DNA of 64,000 nt from Macrocystis pyrifera (GCA_031763025.1 JASSKH010000009.1:6578512-6642511), one strand, 5' to 3'; counted from the first letter of the stretch, positions 45,486 to 57,244 are shown. The notes: generated from the sequence alone by a model not told the origin. Program-made: numbers and translations.

Positions 45486-45562
45486 TCCCTCCTTTTCTCC
45501 CTCCCTCCCTCCCCCCCCCTCCCCCCCTCCCTCCCTCCCTCCCTCCCTCCTTCCCTCCGCAA
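45486..45562 (+). repeat. (CCCT)n tract before gene R exon 5
   Basis: Pure pyrimidine run ending 22 bp upstream of the acceptor. Confidence 0.85.
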
Positions 45563-45583
45563 AAACAAAACGCACACCCAAAG

Positions 45584-45704
45584 GTTCTACGGGAGATCAA
45601 GGCGGCTCCGCGCCCCCACACCCTGGAGTTCATGCGCTACGACATGCACTTCAACCGCCTCACTCTGCGGTGGGAAACCCTCGAGGAGGTCCGCCGGCAG
45701 GGAA
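45584..45704 (+). CDS. Gene R exon 5: PDZ-like C-terminal half
   Basis: The acceptor CCCAAAG follows a (CCCT)n tract (45,486-45,562). Encodes VLREIKAAPRPHTLEFMRYD then NRLTLRWETLEEVRRQG. The first words fit the final helix and strand of PDZ domains. RLTLRWETLEEVRRQG looks like a conserved interaction segment, but I do not know its family. Donor GGAA|GTACGT leaves phase 1. Confidence 0.6.
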
Positions 45705-45764
45705 GTACGTCAGGATGCCAGAGAGGAGGTGATACCTTGGTAGTAATGAACCTTCTTGGGACTC

Positions 45765-45795
<31 letters not shown>

Positions 45796-45827
45796 GAGAT
45801 TATTTCGACCAAAACAGTTATTACGGG

Positions 45828-45928
45828 GGGCCATAGTAAATAGAACCAACGGTACACACAAGAGCCTATATATTTACCTATTTTTACCAACAATATTTGG
45901 TCCCATTTACTATGGTCCCCCGTAACAG
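45828..45928 (-). repeat. Foldback element F1, copy 10
   Basis: Both arms A subtype, inserted directly after a poly-C run, in the intron following gene R exon 5. Confidence 0.85.
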
Positions 45929-46109
45929 TGACTTCCGGGGCAACCATCAGCCGCCATCTGCGGGCAGCGTGATGCACCCCAGAAGCAGTACGAGGGGCGG
46001 AGTGCAGGATCAATACGTTTGCGTCGCGGTGCAGTACAAATCCTCGGGACACCATTTTTTTTGTTTTTTGTTTTTTTTTTTTTTCCTTTTATCATCCCCC
46101 CAATTACAG

Positions 46110-46183
46110 CAGCGGGTGACCGTTTCGCTGAAATCGTTATTTCTCTTTATCGTCGACGTTCCCCCCGTCTGGAGCCTCAAGAG
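46110..46183 (+). CDS. Gene R exon 6 (likely)
   Basis: Two bases complete the codon from exon 5 (giving Thr), then AGDRFAEIVISLYRRRSPRL and EPQE, donor GTGTCA in phase 0. The acceptor AATTACAG follows a poly-T/pyrimidine tract. Phase fits both neighbours (phase 1 in, phase 0 out), which is the main support; the sequence is short and not recognisable. Confidence 0.5.
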
Positions 46184-46849
46184 GTGTCATGAATGGCCTT
46201 GGGCGACGGTGGGTCGGGGGGGGGGGGGGGGGAGTCATATTCGTCACAGAAGGGATGAATGAAACCAATGAAGGATAAGCGTGAGTTCGATTCTCGGCTA
46301 TGTACGTATCGTCATTTTTTTTTTTTTTCCGACGGGAGAAGGTGGGTTTCCTCTTCTCTGACCGGCCGAGCGCGCGATGACGACGGCGGTTCCGTCCTCA
46401 CCCCGGAGATCACTCACTGCGCAGACACCGAGTCGCGAAAAAAAGTAGATAGTTTGTTGGTCAGAAAAAAAGGACAACAGACCTAATGCGAATATTGAAA
46501 TAGTAGCCGACGCAGCAGCCTACTGAGTGGAGCAGCAGCAGCAGCAGCGGCAGCAGCGGCAGCAGCGGCAGCAGCAGCAGCACGGAATAGTGAATGGCAG
46601 GTTCCGTCCCTCCGGACCAACAGGTTTTCGCGTTTCTCAGCGGCCCACACGTTTCCTCAGTCGAGGCGCCGCTCTCATCAAACCATTTCACTGCAAACCG
46701 AGGAGCTTACTGCTGTCCGCTATCATTGATGTCCGATGAACCGTACCGCTCGGAACTGAAACGCGACGATGTATTGGTCTCCATATTTACTCCTGTCCTA
46801 AACGACCCTTGCGTTGACCGCCAAAGTCGTACATATACTGTACCACTGT

Positions 46850-47873
46850 AGGGTTGACCAAGCACCCCCCCCCCCCCCCCCCCCCCCCATAAACATCCCA
46901 CTCTCTGTTAGCTCTGTGGGGTTAATCGAGGCCTCTCTTTTTTTTTTTTCCAAGCCGTGAGATTCTTCACCAAAAATCGCGTGCTGTCCCGCTCTTGAGA
47001 CCCTGAATGGGATGCAGAATCCACGTTTGGAATCTGATGTCAACATCGAAAAAAAATACCTGAAAAATTTGTGGTGGCCATATTCGTATTTTAAATTCTT
47101 AATCGGTTGTTCGGAGAGCTCCTTATACCCCCAAACCGTATATATATACGCAGCGAGGGTCTGATACCATAATCGAGGTCATCCGATCATCTGCGCTGGA
47201 TGTGTTTTACGGTAATAGTGTCCTTATTTCTTACAATAATATTTCTGTAGCGTTTCCGAAGCCCCCCCCCCCCCCCCCCCCCACCATAAACATCCCACTC
47301 CCTGTTAGCTCTGTGGGGTTGACCAAGCACCCCCACCCCCCCCCCCCCCCCACCCCCCCCCCATAGACATCCCACTCTCTGTTAGCCCTGTGGGGTTAAT
47401 CGAGGCCTCTCCTCCCCGCATAAACATCCCGCTCTCTCTGCCGTGTCATGCCGTTTTTGTTTTTGGTCGTTGCGTTGAAAGTGCTCTATATACAGTTGGT
47501 GCAGGCTCCGTTCATATTCCGATCATGTCACAGCCAAGTCAACCCCCTCCCCCCCTCTTCCCCCGGCTATAGACATCCCGCTCTCTCCTAATACTACTTT
47601 TAATTATATATATTTTTTGGCTTTGTCGGTCTGCTTGAGCGGTCATATTGTCATTTTTGTCGTTGCATTGAAACTGCTCTGTATGCAGCGGGTGTAGATT
47701 CCGATCATGATCCGACTATATCACAGCTACCGGCCGATTCCCTCCCCGCCTCCCTTTCCCCGGCCACCACATACATCCCACCATCTTTTTATTACTATTT
47801 TTGAAGTATACAGTTTTTAGTTTCATTTCGGAGTGCTTGAGCTGTGTGCAGCGGATGTATTCCAACCCCCCCC

Positions 47874-47907
<34 letters not shown>

Positions 47908-47930
47908 GAAGCAACTCCCCCCCCCTCCCT
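46850..47930 (+). repeat. Diverged satellite with poly-C linkers
   Basis: The words ATAAACATCCCACTCTCTGT, TAGCTCTGTGGGGTTAATCG and (in longer units of about 190 bp) GTCGTTGCATTGAAACTGCT recur from 46,880 to 47,860, each unit joined by C runs of 10-38. Confidence 0.7.
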
Positions 47931-47989
47931 CCTTCTCCAATCATTTAGTTGCTTTTTTTTGTCGTCGGACTGACTAACTGTCTCTCTGT

Positions 47990-47996
47990 CTGTCTT

Positions 47997-48073
<77 letters not shown>

Positions 48074-48078
48074 CCGTC
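47990..48078 (+). repeat. (TCTG)n array at splice acceptor
   Basis: Tetranucleotide repeat that leads directly into TTTTTTTCTTTGGTAG before gene R exon 7. Confidence 0.9.
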
Positions 48079-48094
48079 TTTTTTTCTTTGGTAG

Positions 48095-48289
48095 CGGATG
48101 TACTTCGTCAAGGCTTGCGGAGACGGGGAGGTGGACGTCCTGCGGCTCAGGCTCGAGCGAGGGGAGGACGTGGAGTCGACCGACGTGCAGGGGAACACCG
48201 GCATGCACGTCGCGGCGGCGATGTCGAACGTCACCGTGATGGAGTTCCTTCTCGACAACGGCGCCAATAAGGAGGCAAGGAACAGGAAC
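48095..48289 (+). CDS. Gene R exon 7: ankyrin repeats 1-2
   Basis: Sixty-five codons, phase 0 to 0. RMYFVKACGDGEVDVLRLRL, then DVQGNTGMHVAAAMSNVTVM and EFLLDNGANKEARNRN: two ankyrin repeats. The acceptor TTTGGTAG lies behind a (TCTG)n array (47,990-48,078), and a (GGAG)n array starts 12 bp after the donor GTGAGA. Confidence 0.8.
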
Positions 48290-48301
48290 GTGAGACAAAG
48301 G

Positions 48302-48426
48302 GACGGACGGAGGGAGGGAGGGAGGGAGGGAGGGAGGGAGGGAGGGAGGGAGGGAGGGAGGGAGGGAGGGAGGGAGGGAGGGAAGGAGGGGGGGGGGGAG
48401 GGACGGAGGGAGGGAGGGAGGGAGGG
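48302..48426 (+). repeat. (GGAG)n array after splice donor
   Basis: Starts 12 bp after the donor of gene R exon 7. Confidence 0.9.
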
Positions 48427-48629
48427 CGATACAGGGAGAGGGGCATGAACTCCGCCCAGGGTCTTGTTTTTTTTGGGGTAACAACCACTCGGAATTATAA
48501 TGGGGAATGCTGTTTTCAGAAGTAGTACACGGGTTGCATGAAGAATTGATCATGCTACTATATGACTCTTTTTTCACTTCTCGAGTTTCGATTATCGAAT
48601 TCGAACTGTTGTAGCTTGTCCCGTGGCTG

Positions 48630-48630
<1 letters not shown>

Positions 48631-48666
<36 letters not shown>
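48631..48666 (+). repeat. Poly-G, 36 bp
   Basis: Thirty-six uninterrupted G in a gene R intron. Confidence 0.9.
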
Positions 48667-48667
<1 letters not shown>

Positions 48668-49099
48668 AATGTGCAAAAACAAGGTTTGGTCTAACCTCCA
48701 CACGACGTTATCGCGTATTCATGCACCACACAGCAAGCACACCAATATCATGCCCTCATCAGCATTCAAATCGAACGTGCTCACATATTAGAGACAATGA
48801 CTCAAGTTTGCTCGATTCCATTAAGAAAAAAAAACTTTGCTGAAGAGGGATTCGCTGCCACCATGCTGTCGTCAGGCGGTTGCCGTGCTGCCACAGCGAG
48901 AGGTGGTGCGACTATTGGCATCTTTGTGCCCTTGCGATGCCCGTGACTTTGATAGTCGGCGATCATCATCCCCTTTCCGGGTAGAAAAAATGTGGGAAGC
49001 TGGTTTCCTCTATTCTGACCAGAGTAGCGCAGCCTGGCGAAGTGTTCGCGCCCTAGAGTCGAATTCACGAAGTATATACGAGTGTGTTGGGGGTCACCT

Positions 49100-49190
49100 T
49101 CTAGCCGACGCAGTAGCCTGCTGGGTCAGCGCTGACAGAGCAGGCTAGTAGGCTATCTCTTCTGGACAAGCGGTGGTTTATGATATGTTG
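49100..49190. repeat. Palindrome family, copy 2
   Basis: Contains GTAGCCTGCTGGGTCAGCGC and TGACAGAGCAGGCTAGTAGG, same core as 10,948-11,029, followed by CGGTGGTTTATG. Confidence 0.7.
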
Positions 49191-49195
49191 GTTAG

Positions 49196-49275
49196 ACGAG
49201 ATAACCTACTACAGTAGCCTGCTCAGTAGCCTCTTGAGTCAGCGCTGGCTGCAGTAGGCTCGAAAGTTGTCTCTT
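49196..49275. repeat. Palindrome family, copy 3
   Basis: GATAACCTACTACAGTAGCC at the left, core GTCAGCGCTGGC, right part CAGTAGGCTCGAAAG; arms imperfect. Confidence 0.7.
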
Positions 49276-49339
49276 ACGGCCAGAGCTGCTGTACAGTACA
49301 AGCTACAAAAATAGCAGTACGTTTTGTCGATTCAGAAGG

Positions 49340-49416
49340 GATAACCTACTGCAGTCAGTAGCCTGCTCAGTAGCCTACTGAGTCAGCGCTGACTACTGTA
49401 GTCCAGTAGGTTACCC
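49340..49416. repeat. Palindrome family, copy 4
   Basis: GATAACCTACTGCAGTCAGT, core GTCAGCGCTGAC, and TAGTCCAGTAGGTTACCC. Copies 2-4 form a loose cluster spaced by 80-150 bp. Confidence 0.75.
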
Positions 49417-50225
49417 TTTTTTTTGTAACGAACAGCCTCCCCCCCCCCGTGCGACGTTACAATCCTCACTATTAATACAGTAGCTACCCATCGCCTCCAG
49501 AACCTTGTCTTTTTCGCCGCCCTGCTATCGTGCTCAGAAAAAAATCACCCTGTCTCTAACGCATGCTACGATGAGGGCATACACAACTTATTTTGGTATA
49601 TAACATTTCTGAATGACAGACGGGGCACCTTACAAGCCCAAAATCGTCGGAAACGCCATTCATTTTCTGCGATACTTTGTTTTTGCAACCTACCAGTGCG
49701 TATCTAGGGCATGGAATTTTGAAGAAATTTTCATCTGGTTGCCCTTTTAGCTTTTGTGCTTTCGAAAGCAGTTGTTTGGCATCGCTGGGGTTAGTTATGG
49801 ACCTCCTCAAGTCAAGAACCCCTGATTTTTGTTTTGGCGTTTCCTCTACCTTGGCTTGTGTCCTGTGTGTGAGCCCACAAATCGAAAACGAAAGGAAAAA
49901 CGAAAAAAAAAAAAACTCTTATCACCTACACTATAGGCAAGGCAGGTAACCGCGTGTATAAACATATATATGTGCCAGGTATGAAGTTTGTTTATAAGCA
50001 AGGCAGATAATAATTTGTAAAACATATATATACAGATACTTGATTTATATATCAATTTCGTTTTTGCTCGCGCTCTATCTTATGTATTCTCCACCCGCTT
50101 CCGTTCCAGACACCCTCTCTGTCTGGTGGCATTGCCCAAGCTGTAGGCTGCTTTTTTCACTCACCCGTGGTCTGTCATTTTTTGCCTGTGTCACTCTCGG
50201 GGGGTGGTGGGTGGGGGGGGAGCAG

Positions 50226-50324
50226 ATGGAGACGCCGCTGATAGTGGCGGCAAGAAGAGGCGTCACGACGTCCGTGCGCTGGCTGATCTCGAGACACGCC
50301 AAGATCGACGTCTTGGATCGAGCG
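50226..50324 (+). CDS. Gene R exon 8: ankyrin repeat 3
   Basis: Thirty-three codons, phase 0 to 0, one whole ankyrin unit: METPLIVAARRGVTTSVRWL then ISRHAKIDVLDRA. Acceptor GGAGCAG, donor GTGAGA; a GATCT array begins about 50 bp into the next intron. Starting at the TPL word, the exon is a modular repeat unit. Confidence 0.75.
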
Positions 50325-50373
50325 GTGAGATTTTATCCGGCGAGCGTTTCGTACACCTCGGACAGACAGATCA

Positions 50374-50612
50374 TGGTTCTATCTGATCTATCTGATCTAT
50401 CTGATCTATCAGATCTATCAGATCTGTCTGATCTTTCTGATCTATCTGATCTATCTGATCTGTTTGATCTATCTGATCTATCTGATCTATCTGATCTATC
50501 TGATCCATCTGACCTATCTGACCTATCTGATCTATCTGATCTATCTGATTTATCTGATCTATCGTATCTATCTGACCCATCTGATCTATCTGATCTATCT
50601 GATCTGTCTACA
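50374..50612 (+). repeat. (ATCTGATCT)n array
   Basis: About 24 units of 10 bp, almost perfect, shortly after gene R exon 8; followed by the companion segment GAGGTTGTGCAGGATCT to CACCCGGCACTGTGAGCT. Confidence 0.9.
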
Positions 50613-51110
50613 TATATATCATCTGCAGCAGTTCCTCACCCTGTCCTCCGTTGTGAGAGGTTGTGCAGGATCTATCTGTGCCTACCACAGTTCAAACCCA
50701 GGAAACAGGTGCCACTGTGTGTGTACGTGTCTCACCCGGCACTGTGAGCTGGATCGCGGAAGACCTGTCGAAATAATCTAGATCGTGAGGTGGGAATCGA
50801 TTTTTCAGTCCGAGATGCGCAACCTTCGTAACTTGTGACAACGGCGAAATTGCCAGCCGGGCTACGGGAGGTACATGAGTCGGGCGACGGCGGATATTGA
50901 GCCCGCGTTCAACCATTGAAAAATGGGGGTATTATGTCCATCGTCCTCAGCTAGATCCGACGTTTACTTTACAATGACGTCATTATTTAGATACCCTCTA
51001 ACGACAGCCCCTGGGGCCTTGTGCAGCATCGGGCTTAGCTTTTTACTTTTTACTCGAAAGCAGAGCGGGGTTGTCGGATTGAGGCGCCGAGCTCCTCACC
51101 CTCTTTTTAG

Positions 51111-51284
51111 CATTGCAGTCCTGTGAAAGGGCCTTACCGCTCAATACTATTACGGGGGACCATAGTAAACAGGACCAAATATTGTTAGTAAAAATACCTA
51201 AATATATAGGTTTTTATGGATGCCATAGGTCCTGTTAACTATATACCCCCGTAGTAGTTTGTCCCCAAAAAGGGACTGCGGTAT
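51111..51284. repeat. Foldback element F2, copy 5, split by F1
   Basis: Left arm CATTGCAGTCCTGTGAAAGG (51,111 on) and right arm TTTGTCCCCAAAAAGGGACT (51,258 on) are separated by F1 copy 11. Confidence 0.75.
51147..51257 (+). repeat. Foldback element F1, copy 11, nested in F2
   Basis: Left arm A subtype, right arm T subtype and worn (ACTATATACCCCCGTAGTAG). It interrupts an F2 foldback element whose two halves lie on either side. Confidence 0.85.
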
Positions 51285-51722
51285 TGAAAAGCTCAAGTTG
51301 AACCATGCTGCGGTAGGGGAGAGGGGGGGGCAGGAGGGGGGTCACTTTTAGCTTCCTTGTTTTCCATGCGCCTATTCATGGAGCCACTCGGCTGGAGTGA
51401 CAACAGGTAGCCATTTTATTGTTGTCCGTTTTGGCGATGAGTATGCGCCAACCGCCGAAAAATCGTTGTTGTTGTTGTTGTTGTTGTTGTTTTTTTTTTA
51501 CGTTTGCGCCAACAGTACATTTCTCATGTCCACTTTTGAGTGAGACGACTGAGACGCAGAGCCGCTCGCCCGGATGCCGTAAAGGCGGCAGTGAAATGGG
51601 GGGGGGGGGGTAGCTCCCTTAAGGCGCGTGTTTGCCTTATACGGGTAGCGCGTATTTTTTTCGACGCTCCTCAAGAGAAGAACGCCGAAAGCGCAATTCG
51701 ATGAAACCATTGAAAAAACTCA

Positions 51723-51832
51723 CTATTACGGGGGTCCGTACTTAATAGGGCCTATGGTACACATAAAAACCTATATATTTACCTATTTTTGCTAACAATA
51801 TTTGGTTCTGTTAACTGTGGTCCCCCGTAATA
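51723..51832 (-). repeat. Foldback element F1, copy 12
   Basis: Diverged copy with mixed arms (GTACTTAATAGGGCC and complement of GGTTCTGTTAACTGTGG). Confidence 0.8.
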
Positions 51833-52027
51833 AAACCATATTTTACTCCTAGCGTAACACCAGTCTTGAAAATTAATGAGGGGCCGACGCTAGCTAAGGG
51901 CATACAGCACAATTTTTTTTTCCGAGGCGTTCCTTGCTTGCGGGGCTCTATAACCCCCCCCCCAGCAACCAATGTTGTCGGGAAAGATTAACGCCGTGGG
52001 CTGGGTAAGCCCCCGTGGGCAACGCAA

Positions 52028-52140
52028 CTATTACAGAGACGCGATAGTAAATAGGACAAAATATTATTAGTAAAAATAGGTAAATACATAGGTTTTTGTG
52101 TGTACCGTAGGTCCTATTTGCTATGGTCCCTCCGTAATAG
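52028..52140 (+). repeat. Foldback element F1, copy 13
   Basis: A-subtype arms with several substitutions at the left terminus (TTACAGAGACGCGATAG). Confidence 0.8.
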
Positions 52141-53353
52141 TTGGTAGTAGCTACAGTACATGGAACAAAAACGCCACGTACCTGGAATCCTCCTCCTCCC
52201 CACCAGAGGGGAGCTCCGCTCCGTCGGGGGCAATTTGATTTAATTTGCCCCCAAAGAGTGCAGGACTCCTCCTGCCACATACGGCCGCCGGGGGGTGGGG
52301 TGAGGGGGGGTCGCGTTGTCAACGTGTAATTTTTTTCTGTCACTCAGAGCCACTCCGCCGTGTAACGTTGTTGCGTTCTTGAGCTCGTCGGTTGTGCGCG
52401 TGCTTCTTTTATTTTCGCTGTATAATGGTAAGTAAACCGCCCTTACGCAATTGTTGCCGATCATTCGCTGCGCCCACCAAGGGAAGCCGCCACACACAGA
52501 GCCGCGCTCACCCGAGCGGCCTAGGCGCGGTGGTAGTGAAACGCCCATATCCCACGGTATCGTACGATATGGGTGGTACGTTTCGGGCAAACATTTTTCG
52601 ACCGGCCGGGCTCCTCGATTTGACAAAGTATATATGGAACAGTAGCTCACGCTTCGGGCCAACATTTTTTCGACCGGTCGGGCTCCTCAACTTGAAAAAC
52701 AATAAATAGAACAGCAGCTCATAACCGGCTACCAGGTATGTAGCAGTATACGTTTACTGGTGCAGTGCAAATTGTTTAACAAACCTCTCGGACAGATCAT
52801 CGCTTCCCGTTCGATGATCTAGGTCCTTGGAGGCAGACAGGTAATCTATTTCCGGTCCGTTGTATTGATCTACGATCAGTAGCTGTGTCGTGTTGCCAGG
52901 GAGGACCCGTACAATCTGCGTGATCCACGGCGGCAACACATGCTTCCTCGTTTCGGAACTGTCCCACGCAGATCCTGCAAAATCTGCCATTGAGGCTGGT
53001 GAGGAACTAGAGGATCTGTTTGTAGACGGATCAGATAGATCATGAACTGTCCGAGATGTGTGCTTGTCTCGGGAGGCGTTTTTTGTACGATGATAGAGGT
53101 TCACACCCTAAATTTTCGGAGGCTCTCCCCACTTAAGGGGCTCCATGCCTCACCCGAAAACGAAATCCCGGCAAAAATCAGATTGCATCCTCCGATTAAT
53201 AATCCCGTGGCCTCAAGTGTACAAAAACGTCGTTTTTTTTTCGAAACAAGGGTGGCATTCCGACGATTTTAGGTTAAGAAACTCCGTCATTCAGAAAAAA
53301 TTTCAGCGGAAATGTGCAACCTCTATCGCAGAACGCGTCCTTACGGGATTTTA

Positions 53354-53464
53354 CTATTACAGGGGTCCATTGTAAGTAGGACCTACGGTTCACACAAAAA
53401 CCTAAATATTTACATATTTTTACTAACAATGTTTGGTCCTATTTACTATGCCCCCCGGTAATAG
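53354..53464 (-). repeat. Foldback element F1, copy 14
   Basis: Mixed arms, TA flanks retained (CTATTACAGGGG and CCCGGTAATAG). Confidence 0.8.
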
Positions 53465-54099
53465 GTACTGTATGTATTGCGCACAAACGTGGTGGCCTGG
53501 TCGCGCGGAATGAAACTGCCGTTCGAGGTGATGCTTTCGGACCGAGACGTTAAGCTCCTCTTGTGAGTATGAGCTCACAGAGTAATAACCCGCCGCCCCT
53601 GAGAGGCATCGTTCGAAAGTAGGGGTAGCCTTCCCCTACCGTGATCACAGCTCAGCCTCAGGGAGTACACAAGTAGGTGGGCACAAACCCGAATGAAAAC
53701 CCATGCGTAGGCGTCAATCTTGAGCCCTGGACGGATCTTCCAAGTAACGCTCCCTCCCTCATTCCCTAATTCCCTCACGCACTCACTCACTCACGCACTC
53801 ACTCGCTCACTCGCTGCAGCGTACCGATGTGTGCTTTTACCGGTAATAGGTTGACGCGCGATCATTGATTTACGCATGCGCATCTCAGTGCAGCTATGGT
53901 GCACATGCGCGGTGACTTATGTGAGCATGCGTCTCAGCGCAACTCTGGCGCTTCCTCGCTCTGCAGCGAGAAGAGTTGAGTTCTTCCTTCCCAACGTTTT
54001 TCGGGGAGAGGTTTGCCGCCCCCGTCCCCGTCCCCGCCCCCCCGACACACAGCAGAAAAATAGACCGGTCAAATCGTTCGACGAGGTCATCCTTACGCA

Positions 54100-54345
54100 A
54101 GAAAGTCAGCCTCACGATCGGTCGGCCGTAGGGACATGCATGCAGCTCGCACCCTTCACGCGACTCGCCCCAACACTTCAACGCGCTTCGCAAAAGCTTG
54201 ACGCAAGCAATGTCTGCCTGGTCGGTGAAGGCCCTACGTGCTCCGCCCCGGCATTGCAGGTAGGGACGCGAGGGCAACTGGTCAAACATACGACTATGTA
54301 CGGACACGCATCACACGAGTGCCCGCTTCACTCCACCCTCCTCCC
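54100..54345 (-). repeat. R2 repeat, copy C, diverged
   Basis: Complement orientation: GCAAGCAATGTCTGCCTGGT and GCATTGCAGGTAGGGACGCG are recognisable; ends in a C-rich tract. Confidence 0.65.
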
Positions 54346-54460
54346 CCCTTCCGCGTCCTCCCCCCCGCCCCCGCCGCCCTCCACCCTCCACTCCTCCACA
54401 CCCACGCTTCTAAAGCCCTACGTTAATTCCGGTTCGTATCCACCTTTACCATGCCCTCAC

Positions 54461-54651
<191 letters not shown>

Positions 54652-54655
54652 ATAG

Positions 54656-54853
54656 AGACGAACCCCGCTGATGCATGCCATCTTGTCCAAGAGCGACGAC
54701 ATGGCTTCGCTCTTTCTGGGGTACTCCGTCGCGCTCCGCGCGGTGGACGTGCAGTGGGGGTGGACCGCGCTGCACTGCGCGGCGCACATCGGCATGGTCA
54801 GCGTGGCGGAGGGCATGCTCGCGAGACGCTCGTCGCCATACGCCATCAGCAAG
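54656..54853 (+). CDS. Gene R exon 9: ankyrin repeat 4 and start of 5
   Basis: Sixty-six codons, phase 0 to 0: RRTPLMHAILSKSDDMASLF, WGWTALHCAAHIGMVSVAEG, MLARRSSPYAISK. The acceptor CATAG follows directly after a (CT)n run of about 185 bp. Donor GTGTGC. TALHCAAHIG is a textbook ankyrin core. Confidence 0.8.
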
Positions 54854-55315
54854 GTGTGCTTAAGTTTTGTTTCTGTTTCGCTGACTTACGACGACCCGCG
54901 CCCTTTTAGTGTACGATAGAGAGGTAGATGCTGCAGTGGCTTTTGTTTGCGTGTCGGGTATATAACAAACCGTGCGAGTGGTGGGGAGGGGGAAGGGAGG
55001 GGAGGGGAAGGGGAGGGGAGGGGAGGGGGGCAGAGCCTGCTACGTATGTGACCCCGGAGGATCTGAGTTACGATTTGGAGGGAAATAGAGAATGTAGTAA
55101 ATGGGAAGAGAGAAAAAAGAACCAACATATATATTATGTACATGCAGGCAGAGAAAAACAAGGGGGTGCAGGATGTAGGCACAAAGAGTGCATTCGGATG
55201 GCATCTCCGGTGGCGGGGCTGTGCTGTTGAGCCCAATCGTTTCCTCTGTCTACTCTTTAAGTAGAGCCCCTCACGGGAGGAGCCTCCTCCCCTCGTGCCC
55301 CCCCCCCCCCCCCCT

Positions 55316-55518
55316 TGCGCAGCTACCCTTCATGCAACTCGCTGAACATCCCACGGTGCTTCGTGCTTGGTGCAAACAATGTCTGCTTGGTCGGTAAACC
55401 CCCGACGTGCTCCGTCCCGGCATTGTAGGGATGCGAGGGTCTATGCTCATACGACTACGGCCATGCATGATATCGAGTACCCCCCCCCCCCCTCCCCCCC
55501 TCCTCCCCTCCCCTCCCC

Positions 55519-55571
<53 letters not shown>

Positions 55572-55572
55572 T
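55316..55572 (-). repeat. R2 repeat, copy D, with 52-bp poly-C
   Basis: Complement orientation, from CTACCCTTCATGCAACTCGC through GCATTGTAGGGATGCGAGGG to GATATCGAGTACC and then a C-rich run including an uninterrupted run of about 52 C. Confidence 0.8.
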
Positions 55573-55646
55573 TCCCTCCCCTAGTTATCCTTCGTGAATG
55601 TCTCTGACAGACTCCGACGCCCATTATCACGGGGGAAATACACTTC

Positions 55647-55757
55647 TTAACTCTTTTACGACTGCAGTCCCGATTCGAGGACAAATCACTTGGTGCCGTA
55701 GTTTGACTGATTTGTCCCCAAAATGGGATTGGTGTAGTTTACCCTGAAAAGGGTCAA
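55647..55757. repeat. Foldback element F2, copy 6
   Basis: TTAACTCTTTTACGACTGCA on the left, TTTGTCCCCAAAATGGG and CCCTGAAAAGGGTCAAG on the right. Confidence 0.7.
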
Positions 55758-55958
55758 GAGAGGTCAAGAGTGATCAAAATCAACCATGGCTGTGTGAACG
55801 TAGCATGGTACATTTTAGGTTTGGGCCACCATCGCGGAATCTGACGAGTATTTCCCACCGTAAGAGTCATTACGTGGTACCCGTATCTATAGAGGGATAC
55901 ATGCTCTTTTGGGTCAACTGTGGGTTCTGATCATTAGTGTGTAGTGTTGTAGCGTGTA

Positions 55959-56069
55959 CTATTACGGAGGACCATAGTAAACAGGACCAAATATTGTTAG
56001 TAAAAATAGGTAAATATACAGGTTTTTGTGTGCACCGTAGGTCCTATTAACTATGGTTCCCCGTACTAG
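55959..56069 (+). repeat. Foldback element F1, copy 15
   Basis: Left arm A subtype, right arm T-like; right end GTACTAG. Intron of gene R. Confidence 0.85.
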
Positions 56070-56149
56070 TATGCACTAATATTGCCTCCGGTAATAGTTT
56101 ACGCAGGTACCAGGTAGCTGCTAGGTATCCCTGACTCCACACCATGCCC

Positions 56150-56325
56150 GTGATGATGGTGAGGGTGATGGTCATGATCATGATCATCATGATCATGATC
56201 ATGATCATGATCATGATCATCACCGTCATGATCATCGTCATCATCATCGTAACTGTGATCTCATCATCATCGTTCATCATCATCACACCACCATCACCAT
56301 CACCATCATCATCATCATCATCAAC
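56150..56325 (+). repeat. (ATGATC)n and (ATC)n array
   Basis: Self-complementary ATGATCATGATC repeats followed by ATC trinucleotides, in the intron before exon 10. Confidence 0.85.
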
Positions 56326-56473
56326 AACACATCACCGTAATTGAGATCATCGGGTCATGATTGTCTGTGATCAATTGTCTGTCATCATATCTTCGCCTGT
56401 CATCATTGTCTGCCGTGATAATTACCTACCGTGATCGTCTGCTGTCATGATGGCCTGTGTCATCGTCGTCAAG

Positions 56474-56593
56474 ATGGGACAGACACCCCTGGACGTGGCG
56501 AGAAGTGCGCGGCAGGTCAAGACAGCCGCCCTGCTAGAGGCGTTTTTGAGAGCGGAACCGGCGCACGAGGTTATCATCGAAGCCGGATCACGC
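56474..56593 (+). CDS. Gene R exon 10: last ankyrin repeat
   Basis: Forty codons, phase 0 to 0: MGQTPLDVARSARQVKTAAL then LEAFLRAEPAHEVIIEAGSR and donor GTGAGC. The acceptor CGTCAAG lies at the end of a (GATCAT)-type microsatellite region. TPLDVAR is a typical terminal ankyrin repeat. Confidence 0.75.
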
Positions 56594-56631
56594 GTGAGCA
56601 TAAACACGACTTTGAACGATGTATGCTTAGA

Positions 56632-56710
56632 GGAGGGGAGGGCATAGGAGAGGAGAGGAGAGGAGGGGAGAGGAGGGGAGGGGGGGAGAGGGTAGGGGTG
56701 GGGGGAGAAG
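56632..56710 (+). repeat. (GAGG)n tract after splice donor
   Basis: Purine-rich run starting 38 bp after the donor of gene R exon 10. Confidence 0.8.
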
Positions 56711-57244
56711 GAGGTAGGGGTACAACAATCTGAGCAGAGAAAGGGGAATGGGGGAGACAGTTGTCCAATGGTTGGAAAAACGCTTGCTACCATACGGCGT
56801 GGGGGTACGAAACGTCTTGTAAGAAAGAAGCTCGCTCCATGCCTTACCCTATAACACGTTCTTGAAAAAATAAGTATTTACACTTAGGCCCGCTACCAGA
56901 GCGCTTTGTTTCCCAAAATATTTCCACGTTTGTGGTGTTAATGAAAATTTTACAGAAGCACGGGGGCGTCCGGTCGCAATTTGTGCAATTTTGACGACGG
57001 AAAAAAAAAAAATGTAGAAAGTTAATTTATACATATTTGGGGGGAAACAAATATCGGAAAAAATATCGAAGCTGAAAACAAAATGCGAGAAAAATATTTC
57101 ATGAATCTGGATAAAAAAAACTCCTCGATATTGCCGGCCTTTGACTCAATGGACGAATCCTTTCAACCATTGGTCTACCTAGGTATGTAACGGAAGAAAT
57201 AGTAAAAAATATAATGGTGTTACGGGTCCCCGCCCCCTCTTGTC

